64,000 bases of DNA, from contig NC_089423.1 in NCBI RefSeq assembly GCF_013426205.1, forward strand, positions 2,852,001 to 2,916,000, given 5' to 3'. The DNA comes from Metarhizium brunneum (Eukaryota > Ascomycota > Sordariomycetes > Hypocreales > Clavicipitaceae). The number at the start of each line of letters is the position of its first letter. The stretch's first letter is position 1. A program made the position numbers and the translations under genes. This document shows, one piece after another, positions 35,347 through 46,463 of the stretch. The notes under the pieces were generated by a model, which was not told the DNA's origin, ran no database searches, and saw nothing but the letters and a program-made list of their open reading frames with translations.

Positions 35347-36066
35347 TTACTTTGAAGATTCCGCAGCCTTAGGCTCCTCCTTCCCAGCACGTGCCAGTTT
35401 CAAAATCTCATGCCCCCCAATGATCCAAAACTTGTCGGGCGCCTTGTTCTCGCCCGCCAGCTGGGCAGCCTTGACAGCCGCCCTGGCAATAGCATCGGCG
35501 TCCTGCCCCAGGGCATCCTGGACGCCGCTGCTGAGCTTGCCCAAGCCCCTCACGGCGGCTTGCGCGAACCCCTCGGCGGCGCGGCTGGTCTCGCGCTCTC
35601 CCAGGATCATACCGGGCCGCAGGATAATGGCGTGGTCGAAGCCGAGCTCCCTGACGGCATCCTCCACCCCCTTCTTCATCTTGCTGTAGGGGGCCCAGCC
35701 GGACAGGAGGCCGTCGGAGCCGGCGCTGGAGATGAATACAAACGTGGCGACGCCGGCTTCCTTGGCCGCCCTGGCCAGCTCGATGTTGAGGTCGTGGTCA
35801 ATCTTGCGCTGGTTCTCGAGACCGCCGGCCTGGGCGCGCGTGGTGCCCAGGGCGGAGAAGACGGCGGCTGGGGCGGGCGAGAGGCCGGTCAGCGCGGCGG
35901 CCCATTTGGTGGTGTCGGCGTCGACGATGGAGCTGAGGTTCGGCGAGGAGGGCTTGGGGGCGCGGCGGGTGATTGTGTGGACGGGCTTGTAGATGTCGCC
36001 GGCTAGGAGGTTGGATAGGATGTGCGAGCCGACGAGGCCGGTGGAGCCGATGACGGCGGCAGACAT
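35347..36066 (-). CDS. FMP52: FMP52-like mitochondrial NAD(P)-binding protein
   Basis: Single exon, 239 residues. The start MSAAVIGSTGLVGSHIL opens a Rossmann fold with the GSTGLVG dinucleotide loop. Further motifs are VFSALGTTRAQAGG, FVFISSAGSDG, YSKMKKGVED and ILRPGMILGERE, which characterise the FMP52 / TIP30 (HTATIP2) atypical short-chain dehydrogenases. Yeast Fmp52 is found in mitochondria, but its substrate is unknown. An upstream in-frame ATG at 36156 would add 30 residues without a conserved match; the internal start was chosen because the Rossmann strand begins right there. Confidence 0.92.
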   Translation of the reverse strand: MSAAVIGSTGLVGSHILSNLLAGDIYKPVHTITRRAPKPSSPNLSSIVDADTTKWAAALTGLSPAPAAVFSALGTTRAQAGGLENQRKIDHDLNIELARAAKEAGVATFVFISSAGSDGLLSGWAPYSKMKKGVEDAVRELGFDHAIILRPGMILGERETSRAAEGFAQAAVRGLGKLSSGVQDALGQDADAIARAAVKAAQLAGENKAPDKFWIIGGHEILKLARAGKEEPKAAESSK

Positions 36067-37114
36067 GGTGATCGAGTACTCGGGTATGGAGGTGGTAAAA
36101 ATCAGTTCGGCGAGGGGCTTGGATGGAGGATCAAAAAGGCCAGGTTGAGGCGGCAATAGATGGCTGAGTTGTGGGCAAGCTCAAGCCCGAGTCTGAGGTC
36201 AAGCTCTCAGAGCTCAAGCTACTGTGACATCTGCCGAGTAGCTTGGGAGGCAAGAGCGGAGTTGGCGGGAGGGCGGGACGGAAGGCGCGGCGCTGCATAC
36301 CTGCCTCCTTAGGCAGCTAGGTGGGTAGCATATATAGAGGGTACTAACACACAAAGTTATGTGGCGTGGCCATGCCAAGTTTTTGGTGCGACGGGACATC
36401 TGGACTGTCTCGTGCATTTCATCGAGTGCCACGACACGCAATGGCCAGTTCAGCAGGGCTCAATAACCGACAAGTTCCGATTGCGCTTGGTAAAGGGATG
36501 CAAATACTCCGTACAGACGACTTATTTACGGCCTGATTTGGCATTTGGATCTCACAAGTAGTATGAACTTGTTGTTGGCAGCGGAATCTAGCCAATCGCC
36601 TTACACGGCTGCTCGCACAAGCCATCCCTTTTCGAACTTGATGTATCCATCACAAGGATCGTGGTAGTACAGGATGTGTCTCTAAGATTGTTTCCCTTTA
36701 CCTTTACTTTCGTTCTCTTTTCTCCTCTTTCGTTTCGCCTGCCTTCTCTATTCACTGCCGGCTCCGCGAATTGATCTGCGGAAATCGACGCTGCCAGAGC
36801 CAGAAACTCACCCGTATAAGTAGAACGGACAAGAGATTGATCTTGGTTATCGCTGGGGCACAAATACTCATGGGATACAAACCGTGACCAAGGATATTGC
36901 TCTGGTACACAGAGCGGGCCTAGAAGTCAAATCTTGTATCAACAAGAATAAGGCGACTGGCCCAGAGCGCCAACTCTGCGATTCCTGCTTCATCTCCTGC
37001 AAAGTCGACCAGCGCAAGCCAATTCTCGCATAGGCAGGGAAAACAACATGCTTCGTGAATCAAGCACCACAAACTCCTCCTCGTCTCACGGCCGACCGGC
37101 AATATCGGCACGCC

Positions 37115-37120
37115 CACGTG
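37115..37120. promoter_or_regulatory. CACGTG box upstream of the phosphatase gene
   Basis: A perfect palindromic CACGTG 575 bases before the phosphatase ATG. CACGTG is the core bound by the phosphate regulators Pho4 (yeast) and NUC-1 (Neurospora). Role here is inferred. Confidence 0.4.
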
Positions 37121-37404
37121 CTGAGAAGACGGGACGCTTGTGGATGCGGCGCGACCCTTGCCAACCCAATTCTTTAGCTTGCATCTTCCGGTCCCGAACT
37201 ATACATATACATACATACATACAAGCATGTAATTTGACATCTAGTGCCCATAATAACCGGCCGCATGGGACCAAACTGGACCAAATTGCAACAACTTGAG
37301 TGTCGTCCGTAATATGCAATAGAGTAACACACACATGTCCCTGGACATGTCGAATCACGTCGCCAGCGCATCGCAATGCAGCCATTACACATGTATGACA
37401 GCTG

Positions 37405-37410
37405 CACGTG
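37405..37410. promoter_or_regulatory. CACGTG box upstream of the phosphatase gene
   Basis: A second perfect CACGTG, in the context GCACGTGT, 285 bases before the phosphatase ATG. Two such sites within 600 bp before an acid phosphatase gene suit regulation by phosphate starvation. Confidence 0.45.
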
Positions 37411-37694
37411 TCGCACACACGCAGGGAATTCGACGCGTAGCTAAATCCGGGACCGTGATGATTGCTAGTCTCTCTATCAACGTTGCCGATATCCGGTACA
37501 TGGTGCCATCGTCCCTGGTCTAATGGACTTAGCCGGGCCGTCGTCAGTCCAATATCCGATTTGTATCTTTCCAGCCGGTAAAAGAAAGACCAGTCCGGAG
37601 CGCTAGTCTGTCAAACTTCGCTTTCTCGCGTGTTGTCTCTCCGACTCTGGTCTCTTGACAAGTGAGGCCCTACGCAGCCGACGCAAAAGACACC

Positions 37695-40349
37695 ATGAAG
37701 ATCGCCGCCGCCGCCATTGTCGGCTCAGCCCTGGCTTCTTCTGCCCAGTCTAAGCCTACGGCTGACGAGAGATACCCGTACAATGGCCCCGATGTCCCCA
37801 TTGGAGATTGGGTCGACAAGACGGTCGAGGGAAACGGCAAGGGATTTCCCCGTCTGGTCGAGCCGCCTGCTGTGAAGCCTGCCAGGGCGAATCCCAGCAA
37901 CAACGTCAATGTCATTTCTCTTTCCTATGCGGGAAACGGGGTCAACATTCATTACCAGACTCCCTTTGGTCTCGGCGCCTCCCCTTCCGTGGCATGGGGA
38001 ACGAGCGCTGGCTCGTTGACCAGCATTGCTACTGGATCGAGCCGCTCGTAGGTTTCTTTCCCGAGCATCAAACCATGCCAAATCCAGCATGTCGTGACTC
38101 TTCTTGTGCTCTTCTTACACGTATAGGTATGACCGCACTCCGCCGTGCTCTCGGGTCGCCGTCACCCAGTGCAGCCAGTTCTATCATGACGTCCAGATCC
38201 GCAACCTCAGCCCCGACACAACCTACTATTACAAGATCCCTGCCGCCAACGGCACCACTGCTTCCGAGGTTTTGAGCTTCAAGACTGCCCGTGAGGCCGG
38301 GAGCAAAAGGGCCTTTACTGTCGCCGTCCTCAACGACATGGGGTACACCAATGCCGGCGGCACTTTCAGGGAGCTCAACAAGGCCGTCGACGAGGGAGTC
38401 GCGTTTGCCTGGCACGGCGGCGACATCTCCTACGCAGACGACTGGTTTAGCGGCATCCTGCCCTGCGCAAGCGACTGGCCAGTGTGCTACAACGGCACCG
38501 GCAGCGAGCTCCCCGGCGGCGTTACGCCCGACTATGAGACTCCCCTTCCGGCGGGCGAGGTTCCCAACCAGGGGGGTCCTCGGGGCGGCGACATGAGCGT
38601 GCTGTACGAGTCGAATTGGGATCTTTGGCAGCAGTGGATCAACGGCATCTCCATGAAGGTGCCGTACATGGTTCTGCCGGGAAACCACGAGGCTGCGTGT
38701 GCGGAATTCGACGGGCCAGGTCAGCTGCTGGCTTCGTATCTGAACAGGAACGAGCCCAACAGCACGTCGCCCAAGTCCAACAAGTTGACGTACTACAGCT
38801 GTCCCCCGTCACAGCGGTAAGAAAGCCTGGGGTTCACCGGATTCGACCTCGGGAGGTTGACAAAGTGGCTAACCGTGAGAGGAAAGGAACTACACTGCCT
38901 ACCAGCACCGCTTCCGCATGCCCGGCCGAGAATCCGGAGGCGTAACCAACTTCTGGTACTCGTTCGACTACGGCTTGGCCCACTTCATCTCCTTCAATGG
39001 CGAGACGGACTATCCCTACAGCCCCGAGTGGCCGTTTTCGCGGGACGTCAAGGGTGGTGAGTCCAAGCCCAAGGAGAACGAGACCTTCATCACCGACAGC
39101 GGTCCATTTGGCGCTGTTGACGGGAGCATCTACACCAAGGAGTCGTACGAGCAATACCGCTGGCTGGAGAAGGACCTTGCCAGTGTCGACAGGGAAAAGA
39201 CACCATGGGTCATCGCCATGAGCCATCGACCCATGTACAGTTCACAGGTGTCGGCGTACCAGAAAAACATGCGGGATGCGTTCGAGGGCCTGTTCTTGAA
39301 GTACGGTGTTGATGCGTACTTGTCTGGGTAGGTTCAAACCACGGAACCGCGATCCATGTGAATAGCAGCCTGGCTGATTCTAATCCCCCATCAAGTCACA
39401 TTCACTGGTATGAGCGAACGTTTCCCCTCGGGAACAACGGCACCATCGACAAGGCCGCGATTATCAACAACAACACGTACCGCACCAACCCCGGCAAATC
39501 CATCACGCACATCATCAACGGTATGGCTGGCAACATTGAGAGTCACAGCACTCTTTCCAAGGGCCAGTCTCCGCTGAACATTACCTGCGTGCTGGACCAG
39601 TCACATTACGGGTTCAGCAAGCTGACCATTCACAATGAGACGGTGCTGACGTGGTCGTTTGTCAAGGGGAGCGACGGGAGCAGCGGCGACGACTTTACCC
39701 TCGTCAAAAAGGGGTCCGGTTCTGACAGCCGCAATTCGACTATGACTTCTCAGTCTGGTATTGCTGCCACGGATAAGACGACCAGCACAAGCACACGCAC
39801 CGCTGCTGCGGGTGGCATCACCACCGTCACCGAGGTGGTCAACTCTTATACCACCTACTGCCCCGGCTCGACGACGTTTACGCAAGGCCCCAGGACATAT
39901 GTTGTGTCCGAGGTAAGCAAAACGTGCGTATCGACTTCCAGTTTCATTGACGTTGATGGGTTTTTTCAGGCGACGACCTTGACGATTACCGACTGTCCTT
40001 GCACTCTGACGCACACCAAGTCTCTGCCAAGGTATGCTCGTTTAACCGTGCGCTGAAAAATACAATCGCTGATGGGATAATTAGCGCCGGCATTTCATCC
40101 GCCGTCATCTCCGGCAACAGAACGGCTGCTCCGTCCGGAAACGTCCCCGACAAGACCGAGGGCGGCTCGAGCCTTGCGCATCTCACATCCGGGGGCCAGC
40201 AGCCTACTCCTGCAGGACCTACATCCAGCCCAGTGGGAGCTGCGGGCACGACTGCTTCCGTGCTTGTAGCCCAGGGTGGTCGAGTTGGTGCGGATGCTTC
40301 TCTTGTTGGATTTGTAGCTCTTGCTGCGGCGGCTGCGGCTCTGATGTAG
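37695..40349 (+). CDS. Secreted, GPI-type purple acid phosphatase
   Basis: Six exons: 37695-38047, 38127-38816, 38887-39327, 39396-39912, 39970-40031 and 40085-40349; 775 residues. A signal peptide (MKIAAAAIVGSALASSAQS) is followed by the N-terminal fibronectin-like domain of purple acid phosphatases (VAVTQCSQFYHDV, LSPDTTYYYKIP). The metallophosphatase domain carries all five metal-binding blocks: NDMG, GGDISYADD, PGNHE, SHRPMY and GHIHWYER; the last is restored by an intron. A Ser/Thr-rich stalk leads to a small hydrophobic C-terminal tail (VGFVALAAAAAALM), typical of a GPI anchor signal. It should release phosphate from organic esters at the cell surface. The last two introns are small and only fit by keeping frame; the C-terminal exons are the least certain. 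Confidence 0.9.
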
Positions 40350-40825
40350 GCAACGGGAGGAGGTTCTTCTAGGCGGTATTCCTTGACGTGCAGTTTCGGC
40401 GGTGATTCAACAAGAACCTCGCATTGTGTAGCTGGTTTCAATAAAATGCATAATGGTAGTGAGCTCTAACAACGGATGGATGTAATGTGTAAATTCGACC
40501 ATGTGGCTCCTAGATAGAGGCAAACTTATCCTTGCCCAAGAAATCAACATGGTGCGGGACCCTGAAAGCACCCGCCGCCGCGGCCCCACCCGACACGACG
40601 TCAAGCAGCTGCTCGAGAGCTCTTTCCCTCCGCCTCCAAGCTCTCAGCTAGATGTAACTACACCAGACGACTTGCGACGCCCGTCGTCTGCCTACTGCCG
40701 ACCCCAACACAAGCACCAACGGCCACCATCTCACGATCCCCCTTCCCAACCCAAACCACCATCCCACCCGCCGCCCATTCACTCACTCTGCAAGTCCGAA
40801 AAAAACCACCCATCACGCCGCAGCC
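40350..40825. other. Intergenic region before the RING gene
   Basis: 476 bases. The second half is very C-rich and reads open in several frames, a composition effect. No supportable separate gene. Confidence 0.5.
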
Positions 40826-41493
40826 ATGGCAACACAATACGAAGGTAAGTGCTTCCCTTCCCCCCCCTCTCCTCTCTCCCCTCCTCCCCTCCCACGAGAC
40901 TAAACAGCCCACCAGTCGAGCACAACGTCCAGTTCGCAGAGACGCAGCCGCGCTCCCGCCGCGTAAACATGGACTCGTTCTTCTCCCTGCTCAGCCGCGT
41001 CAGCGACTCGGGCACCGCCACCCCGCACAACAACCCGCACGCGACGCCCACGCTGCCCGACATGGCCAACATCTTCCGCCTCCTCCAGGACCAGATGCAG
41101 ACCCTGGCGAGCACCGCCCCGACCGCCGAGAACCGCACCTTCCTCATGGACCTGGTCGACACGCTGGACGGGGACATCCTCGACCCGCCCGACCGCCTGC
41201 GCGGCGTCGGCCAGGAGTTCCTCGACGCGCTGGACCGCGTGGGCCGCAAGACGCTGCGCGCCGACGACGACTGCGCCATTTGCAAGATCCCCTACCTCGA
41301 GGACCCGTACTGCCTTGTCGTGGAGCTGCCGTGCAAGGGCGCCCATCGGTTTGACCTCGAGTGCGTCGGGCCGTGGCTCAGGAGCAAGGGCACGTGTCCC
41401 ATGTGCAGGGAGGAGATGGGCAAGAAGAAAGTTGCTGCTGTGCAGGAGGGCGATGACGAGGACGAGGACGACATGGACATGATTTACGCGTAG
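40826..41493 (+). CDS. Small RING-finger protein, putative E3 ubiquitin ligase
   Basis: Two exons, 40826-40844 and 40916-41493; 198 residues, starting MATQYEVEHN across the intron. The RING domain near residues 130-175 reads CAIC, then LPCKGAH, FDLEC, PWL and CPMC, giving a RING-H2-like ligand order with the usual Trp before the last Cys pair. The C-terminus is acidic (EGDDEDEDDMDM). RING proteins usually pass ubiquitin from an E2 to a substrate; the target is unknown. The acceptor was set at CCACCAG because the earlier AG at AACAG breaks frame. The gene is GC-rich and converges with the next gene, leaving 224 bp between stops. Confidence 0.85.
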
Positions 41494-41717
41494 AACGGGG
41501 GTTGGATGCGGATATTTGGCGTACGGAGTGTGTTTTACTGCCTTGAGTGTGAAATAAGAAGCATTGACGTCGTCGTCATAGTATATATATAAAGAGGAGG
41601 GGGGACAGGATACCACGCTTATGAGATTTTTTTTGCTTTAGTGAAGCGCCGTATATTGGCAGTCTATCGAGTGGCACAGCCACGAGTTTTGGCAAGTCGT
41701 GTATAACCCCCCCCTTC

Positions 41718-42612
41718 TTAGTTGCCCTCAATTTTCTTCATCGTTTCCAAGGCCTTCTGCGCCTTCTCCTTGGCCGCTCCGCTCCCAGCCGTAGCACCCA
41801 AAACTCCAATTCTCTCGCTCCAGAAATTCCACCGGTCACTGCTCAGCCCGGAAGCCTCAATCTTGAGCAAAGATCCAGGCTTCAAGGCCCGCTGTTCCAT
41901 CGCGTCCAGTTGCTGGGCCTGCCGTCCGTTGGCATACAGCGCCTTGCCGGCGTGAACAATCCACTCGTATGCCGTGGCAATCCTCGTGTCCTTGGCGTTT
42001 GGTCGATCCTCGGGTGGTTCTTCCAGGCCAGAGCGCAGCTCCCAAATGCCCAGATTCACCCACGGCTGCAGCGAAGCGCCGTACATTCTTGCCGCAAAGG
42101 AGTTGAGCGAGATCCATTCCTGAATGGTGGCATTGTCCTTTTCTGAGCCATCGAAATCGGGAGACACTACAACCACCGGCTGTTAACTACGATGCGCTTT
42201 GATTCAAAGAAAAGGGGGGGAGGGGATACACACAATTCCACTCGTCTCTCATGACGGGTCCAAGCATGGGCAGTTCAGTCCAAACTCGCGTCTTCTGCCC
42301 CCACATCTCAACCTCTTCGTCCCGCTTGTTTTTGAGCTTCCCGATGGTCGTGACGAGGAGTTGCTGACGGGCATCATCAGCGGGTATCTTCTTGGCCACG
42401 GCGACGAGGAGCGTCCAGAAGCTCCAGAGGAAGCCTTCGGCCGCGGAAACGTCAGAGGGGTAGAGCTTGTCAATCTCGCCGGCGGTGGTTTCGGCCGAGA
42501 GCTCCGTGGGGGCCAGCTCGTTGATGGCATTGGAGAGGATGGATATGATTCTAGGCTCGTACTCTGAGGAGGAGTCCTTGTTGAGCGAGCTGATGTCGAT
42601 GGGGGGAGGCAT
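41718..42612 (-). CDS. DUF3632 family protein
   Basis: Two exons, 42612-42232 and 42179-41718; 280 residues. DUF3632 is a fungal family of unknown function; its WISLNSFAARM-type block is visible in the second exon, and the first exon carries the LPMLGPVMRDEWN block. No signal peptide or membrane segment is seen. The protein is mostly helical in appearance and probably cytosolic. The splice junction is ambiguous. I used donor GTGTAT after AATTGT with acceptor AACAG, giving WNCPVVVVSPDFDG; the alternative donor two bases earlier with acceptor TGTAG gives WNLSPDFDG. Either keeps frame. Confidence 0.78.
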
Positions 42613-44058
42613 GGTTGGCGGTTGTGTGGCGCGACGGCGACGTTTGGATGACGATGGCGGGGCTGAAGCTATCGGAAACGGAGGGGCTCTGTTGGATGTT
42701 GATGGTCGTGTTTGAATGGGGGTAAAGGAAGGAAATGGTTTCGTATAGAGCGTGGGGGATAGAAGATTGAAGTTGGAGTCGTTTTGTTTGTGTATCGCGC
42801 CACGAACGAGCCACGCCGCTTTCTTTGTTTGTTCCAGTCGGATGGAGGACAAGAGAGATGGTGGGCAACACATGTTGCAGCGTAAACTGTGGCGTGAGCT
42901 GCGTCACTGGCTGACGGGAGGCCTGGAACGGAGGCCTGGATGCGGGGCAGCTTTAATCGGGAGGCGGAAGGAGGCGGCAGGAGGCGGCAGGAGGGGCATC
43001 GAGGGGCCAATCATTCAGGACCGTCGAGACACGGTCTTGTCCTTGTCCTTGGCCTTCTCCCGCCTTGGCACCATGCAACTCTGAGACTGCGCCTCGCTTT
43101 CTAGATGGCCTGGATTACAGCCTGTGGCAGAATGTATTTGCCTATTAAGCAATATACACAGGTATGCTTTTTAAGTGTTCTTTGTTTTATTTTCAAAGAC
43201 AAATGATAATACAAGCATTACAAGTATCGTGCAAGCTTGCATCTGGAAACACAATGCTGGGTTAGGGTCCACACAGTCACGTGTGAGGCACTCAAGTATA
43301 TCTTCTAACTAGCTCTTTCCTTTCACATCATGATCAAGCTTTTCTTTTTTCTAGCTCCTTTGCAATCCAACTTGTCAGTTGCATCACGAGCTCTTGTGGC
43401 CTTTTCGTAGATCCCTCCGTGCGGTCCCTCACATGTCGGGCCGTACCAAGCCAAAAACCAGTCAGAAACAAGAGAATACACGGTCTGCGCACCGATACAC
43501 GAGTAGGTTGCAGTATTTTAGAGCATACTAAACAAAGTATGGCACGACAAATCCCCTTTTGCCAGGGGGAATTCTATTTTCAATTACACTAAAATATAGT
43601 AAACCATATTTATAGTATCAAGCATAAAGCGTGACTGGTAAGTACTTGGTCTAGTCAGATCCTTTTTGCCTCCCACTGATATTCACTAGAACATAGTGCC
43701 ACTTTTTGCAACACCCAAAAACCCTGATCGAAGTTAACCTCAAGCTGGGTTTACACTACAGAATATTACAACGCTACTCTGGGCGGCGCGAACAGCCGTA
43801 CCGGACTAGCTTGCAGACCGAAAATGCGCCGGCCCCGTCTAGGCTATGGCTGTAAAGAAAAATCATGGTAGTAGGTCAAGCCTCCTTGGTTTTTCTGAAA
43901 TAAGCTGCGGCCATGTGGGTATATGTGAAGATTGAACATGTAGGGGGAGGGTGCCGGCCAGCTAGCAATCAGGACAACAACGTACAAATAGTACAACTCT
44001 TCTCCTTTTCGGTTGATCGAGCCTCGTCATCGCATATGCTTCTGGCACATGATTCAAC
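42613..44058. other. Intergenic region with a transposon remnant
   Basis: 1446 bases between the DUF3632 protein and the carboxypeptidase gene. About 560 bases of it are a Tc1/mariner-like remnant (43118-43678). A GGAGGCGGCA tandem run near 42958-42990 lies in the DUF3632 promoter. No coding frame was supported. Confidence 0.55.
43118..43678. mobile_element. Degenerate Tc1/mariner-like element remnant (copy A)
   Basis: The left end reads CAGCCTGTGGCAGAATGTAT and the right end, reverse-complemented, reads CAGTGGGAGGCAAAAAGGAT. These are diverged inverted ends of the CAGTG..GGCAAAA kind seen in Tc1/mariner elements. A TA precedes the left end. The interior is AT-rich and has no transposase frame. 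Both ends recur in copy B at 45982-46104. Non-autonomous and probably dead; AT bias could reflect repeat-induced point mutation, not proven. Confidence 0.6.
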
Positions 44059-45777
44059 ATGAAATATCACTGGCTTTTGCCACTCGTGTGGCTCTGCATC
44101 AGTTCTGCCATGCCCGTAGGTTCGTCGAAATGGCTCACCGATGCTAGTTCCAGTAAGTTTGCTGTTTACACCCCAGCGGTTCATCTCAGTTACTTATGCT
44201 GACCACCATCAAAGAGTATGTTGTTAACGGGACGGCGATCCCCGATATTGACTTTGACATTGGAGAGTCGTATGCCGGTCTGTTGCCCGTAACCATCCAG
44301 CCTGATGAAACGGACCACTTGTACTTTTGGTTCTTCCCTACCTCCACCAGGGAATTCAGGAAAAAAAAGAAGGAGATTGTCATTTGGCTAGGCGGTGGTG
44401 TAAGTCGCCCACAATTTCCACACGACATGGCAGCTGGCCTCTTGTGGCATCAGCTAATAACTCATCTGCTCTTAGCCCGGCTGCTCTTCCCTCTTCGGCC
44501 TCTCCCACCAGAACGGTCCGTTTCTGTGGAAGCCCGGCATGAAGAAGCCGCTCAAGAATCCTTGGGCGTTCAATACCTTGACCAACGTGGTTTGGGTCGA
44601 CCAGCCTGTGACGACGGGGTTTGCCAGGGGCAAGGCTACCGCGAAAAATGACGACGAGGTTGCAAAGCAGTTCCTGGGCTTCTGGAAGAACTTTGTCAAC
44701 GTCTTTGACGTCAGGCGGTACGACATTTATATTGCGACCGAGTCCTACGGCGGCATGTACGGTCCACACATTGCCAAGCACTTTATCAAGAATCCGTTCT
44801 ACATCTTCAAGGGTCTACTGATTTACGACGGCATCATGTTTGACCGCCACATTCAAACCAACGTGGTGGTGAGCAGCTTCACAGACATGAACCGCGACAA
44901 TTTGCCCGTTGACGAAGAAACTCGGCAGCAGTGGCACAATACTGCCCACGACTGCAACTTCACGTCATACGAGAAGAAATATCTGCAGTACCCTCCTCAC
45001 GGCCCGCAGCCCACGCAACTCCCTGGCTATGAGGAAGGCGCCGAAGGGTTTGTCTTTCCTCGCCAGTCCTGCGTTAATTTGTTTACCACCGTCTTTGACA
45101 AAATTACGGAGCTGAACCCGTGCGCCTCCATGTACAACATCATGAGCAAGTGTCCGCCTCAGTTTGACCCCATCAAGGGCAGCGGCGCGCCCTGGTTCGA
45201 CCGACAGGACGTCAAGGCGGCCATCAACGCGCCTATGGATGTGCAGTGGGTGCCGTGCCGGGACAAGGTCTTTGCAAACGCGAGAGACGAATCGCCTCCG
45301 TCTGGCCAGGATGTCTTGCCGTTTGTTATTGACGCGACGAAAAACGTCATTATTGCGCATGGCGCCATGGATCTTTACCTGCCAATGAATGGTGTCCTCT
45401 TGGGAATTCAGGGCATGACTTGGGGTTACGAGATGGGATTCCAAAAAGCACCCGAGGAGCCCTTCATTGTTCCAAGGTACAACGACGGGCCTGCTTCCAG
45501 CAGCTACGCGCACGACTTGCCGTCTGGCACGGGCATCATCGGCACAACCCATCATGAACGCGGTCTCACATTCGTGGCTACCAAGCTGGCGGGCCACGAG
45601 GGTTCTGGCGATTCTCCCGCCGGCGCCTTGCGCCATCTTGAAAAACTGACGGGTTGGGTCGACACCTTGTCTTCCCATGCGCCCTTTACACTTCCGGAAA
45701 TTCGCATTGTCCCGCAACCTCCCGGGGAGGTCTCCAAGGGCATTGTTCCCATTCCCTGTTTGAGCAGTAGCTGTTGA
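44059..45777 (+). CDS. Secreted serine carboxypeptidase (peptidase S10)
   Basis: Three exons, 44059-44152, 44215-44399 and 44476-45777; 526 residues. A signal peptide (MKYHWLLPLVWLCISSA) leads into the mature enzyme. S10 motifs are GGGPGCSSLFG (restored by the second intron), the nucleophile block ATESYGGMYG and the histidine block AGHEGSGDSP. The usual acid block is represented by GAMDLYLPMNG. Such enzymes remove C-terminal amino acids in vacuoles or outside the cell at acid pH; the absence of a vacuolar sorting hint and the signal peptide suggest secretion. Two related transposon remnants flank the gene on each side within about 1 kb. The histidine block lacks the common MVP after GH, so the substrate range may differ. 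Confidence 0.92.
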
Positions 45778-45981
45778 GGCTCCAAGTAAACGGGGCCGTA
45801 TTGCAATGGAACTGTGCAGGGTGGTTGGTAAAGCAGAGGAGGAAATTCTCGCGACTCGGATGAATGGGAAGCGACGCCGGATCGAGGCGGGTCGGCTTCA
45901 CGCATTATCAAATGCGGCCCGGGGTTTTCGGATGACGGATCAGCGGGGACTTTGGCGTACACCTGCGGCTGCATCTACGTA

Positions 45982-46104
45982 GTCTGTGGCAGAATATACT
46001 TGCCCACCGAGAAGTATACACTAGTATACTATAGTATATGATGATATGAAACGCGATAGTCAGGCACTTGGTGTCAATGGTCAAACACTTTTTGCCTCTC
46101 ACTG
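45982..46104. mobile_element. Short Tc1/mariner-like remnant (copy B, MITE-like)
   Basis: About 123 bases. The left end GTCTGTGGCAGAATATACTT and the right end CTTTTTGCCTCTCACTG match the ends of copy A at 43118-43678, with TA bases at both borders. The right-hand ~70 bases align along their length with copy A (ATAGTAT, GGCACTTGGT / AGTACTTGGT, CTTTTTGCCT). It looks like an internally deleted relative. Confidence 0.65.
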
Positions 46105-46167
46105 TACAATCTGCCTCCTGAGTTTAGTGGCTAGTAGGTGAGATTTGAACATGGAGCCACGGCACTC

Positions 46168-46200
46168 CCGTGCTGCCGTGCTGCCGTGCTACTGCCGTGC
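46168..46200. repeat. Imperfect CGTGCTGC tandem repeat
   Basis: CGTGCTGC units repeat three to four times with a short interruption. Local low-complexity DNA next to transposon remnant B. No known role. Confidence 0.6.
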
Positions 46201-46433
46201 CGCGTCCGCATCCGGGGCTTCGTCGGCCGATTTCACTATTCAAGGGAAGAAAAAGACGACGAGGTCTGGTCGAGATGCCAGGTACCTGCTTCCGGCTGCT
46301 GTTGCCAAGTGCCTGGGTATTCGCATCGGGTGTAGACGGCGCGTTGGAGCCATTCCGCTGCCGAATGCCGCCGATCCGACGACCCAAGCAAATATTGGGA
46401 GCGGAAGCTACCAGACATGATGCCGTTTCCAAG

Positions 46434-46463
46434 CCGCCTCCCGCCTCCCGCCTCCCGCAGCCC
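46434..46463. repeat. 7-bp CCTCCCG array, G-quadruplex-type on the minus strand
   Basis: CCC triplets fall at 46440-46442, 46447-46449, 46454-46456 and 46461-46463, again exactly 7 bp apart. On the minus strand this gives four G3 tracts with 4-nt loops. It lies about 310 bases before the hydrolase start codon. Confidence 0.75.

Larger units (their letters stand above)
36067..37694. other. Intergenic region, divergent promoters of FMP52 and phosphatase
   Basis: 1628 bases without a supportable frame. Contains TACTCCGTA at 36505-36513, two CACGTG boxes at 37115 and 37405, and an ATACATACATACATA tract near 37204-37223. Confidence 0.55.

Noticed and set aside
43258..43270. GGGTTAGGGT telomere-like word
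   Set aside because: Single occurrence inside transposon remnant A; no tandem array.
46125..46180. Possible minus-strand tRNA 3' end (GTTCAAATC-like T loop)
   Set aside because: The flanking bases cannot form the 5-bp T stem and no A box or acceptor stem was found.
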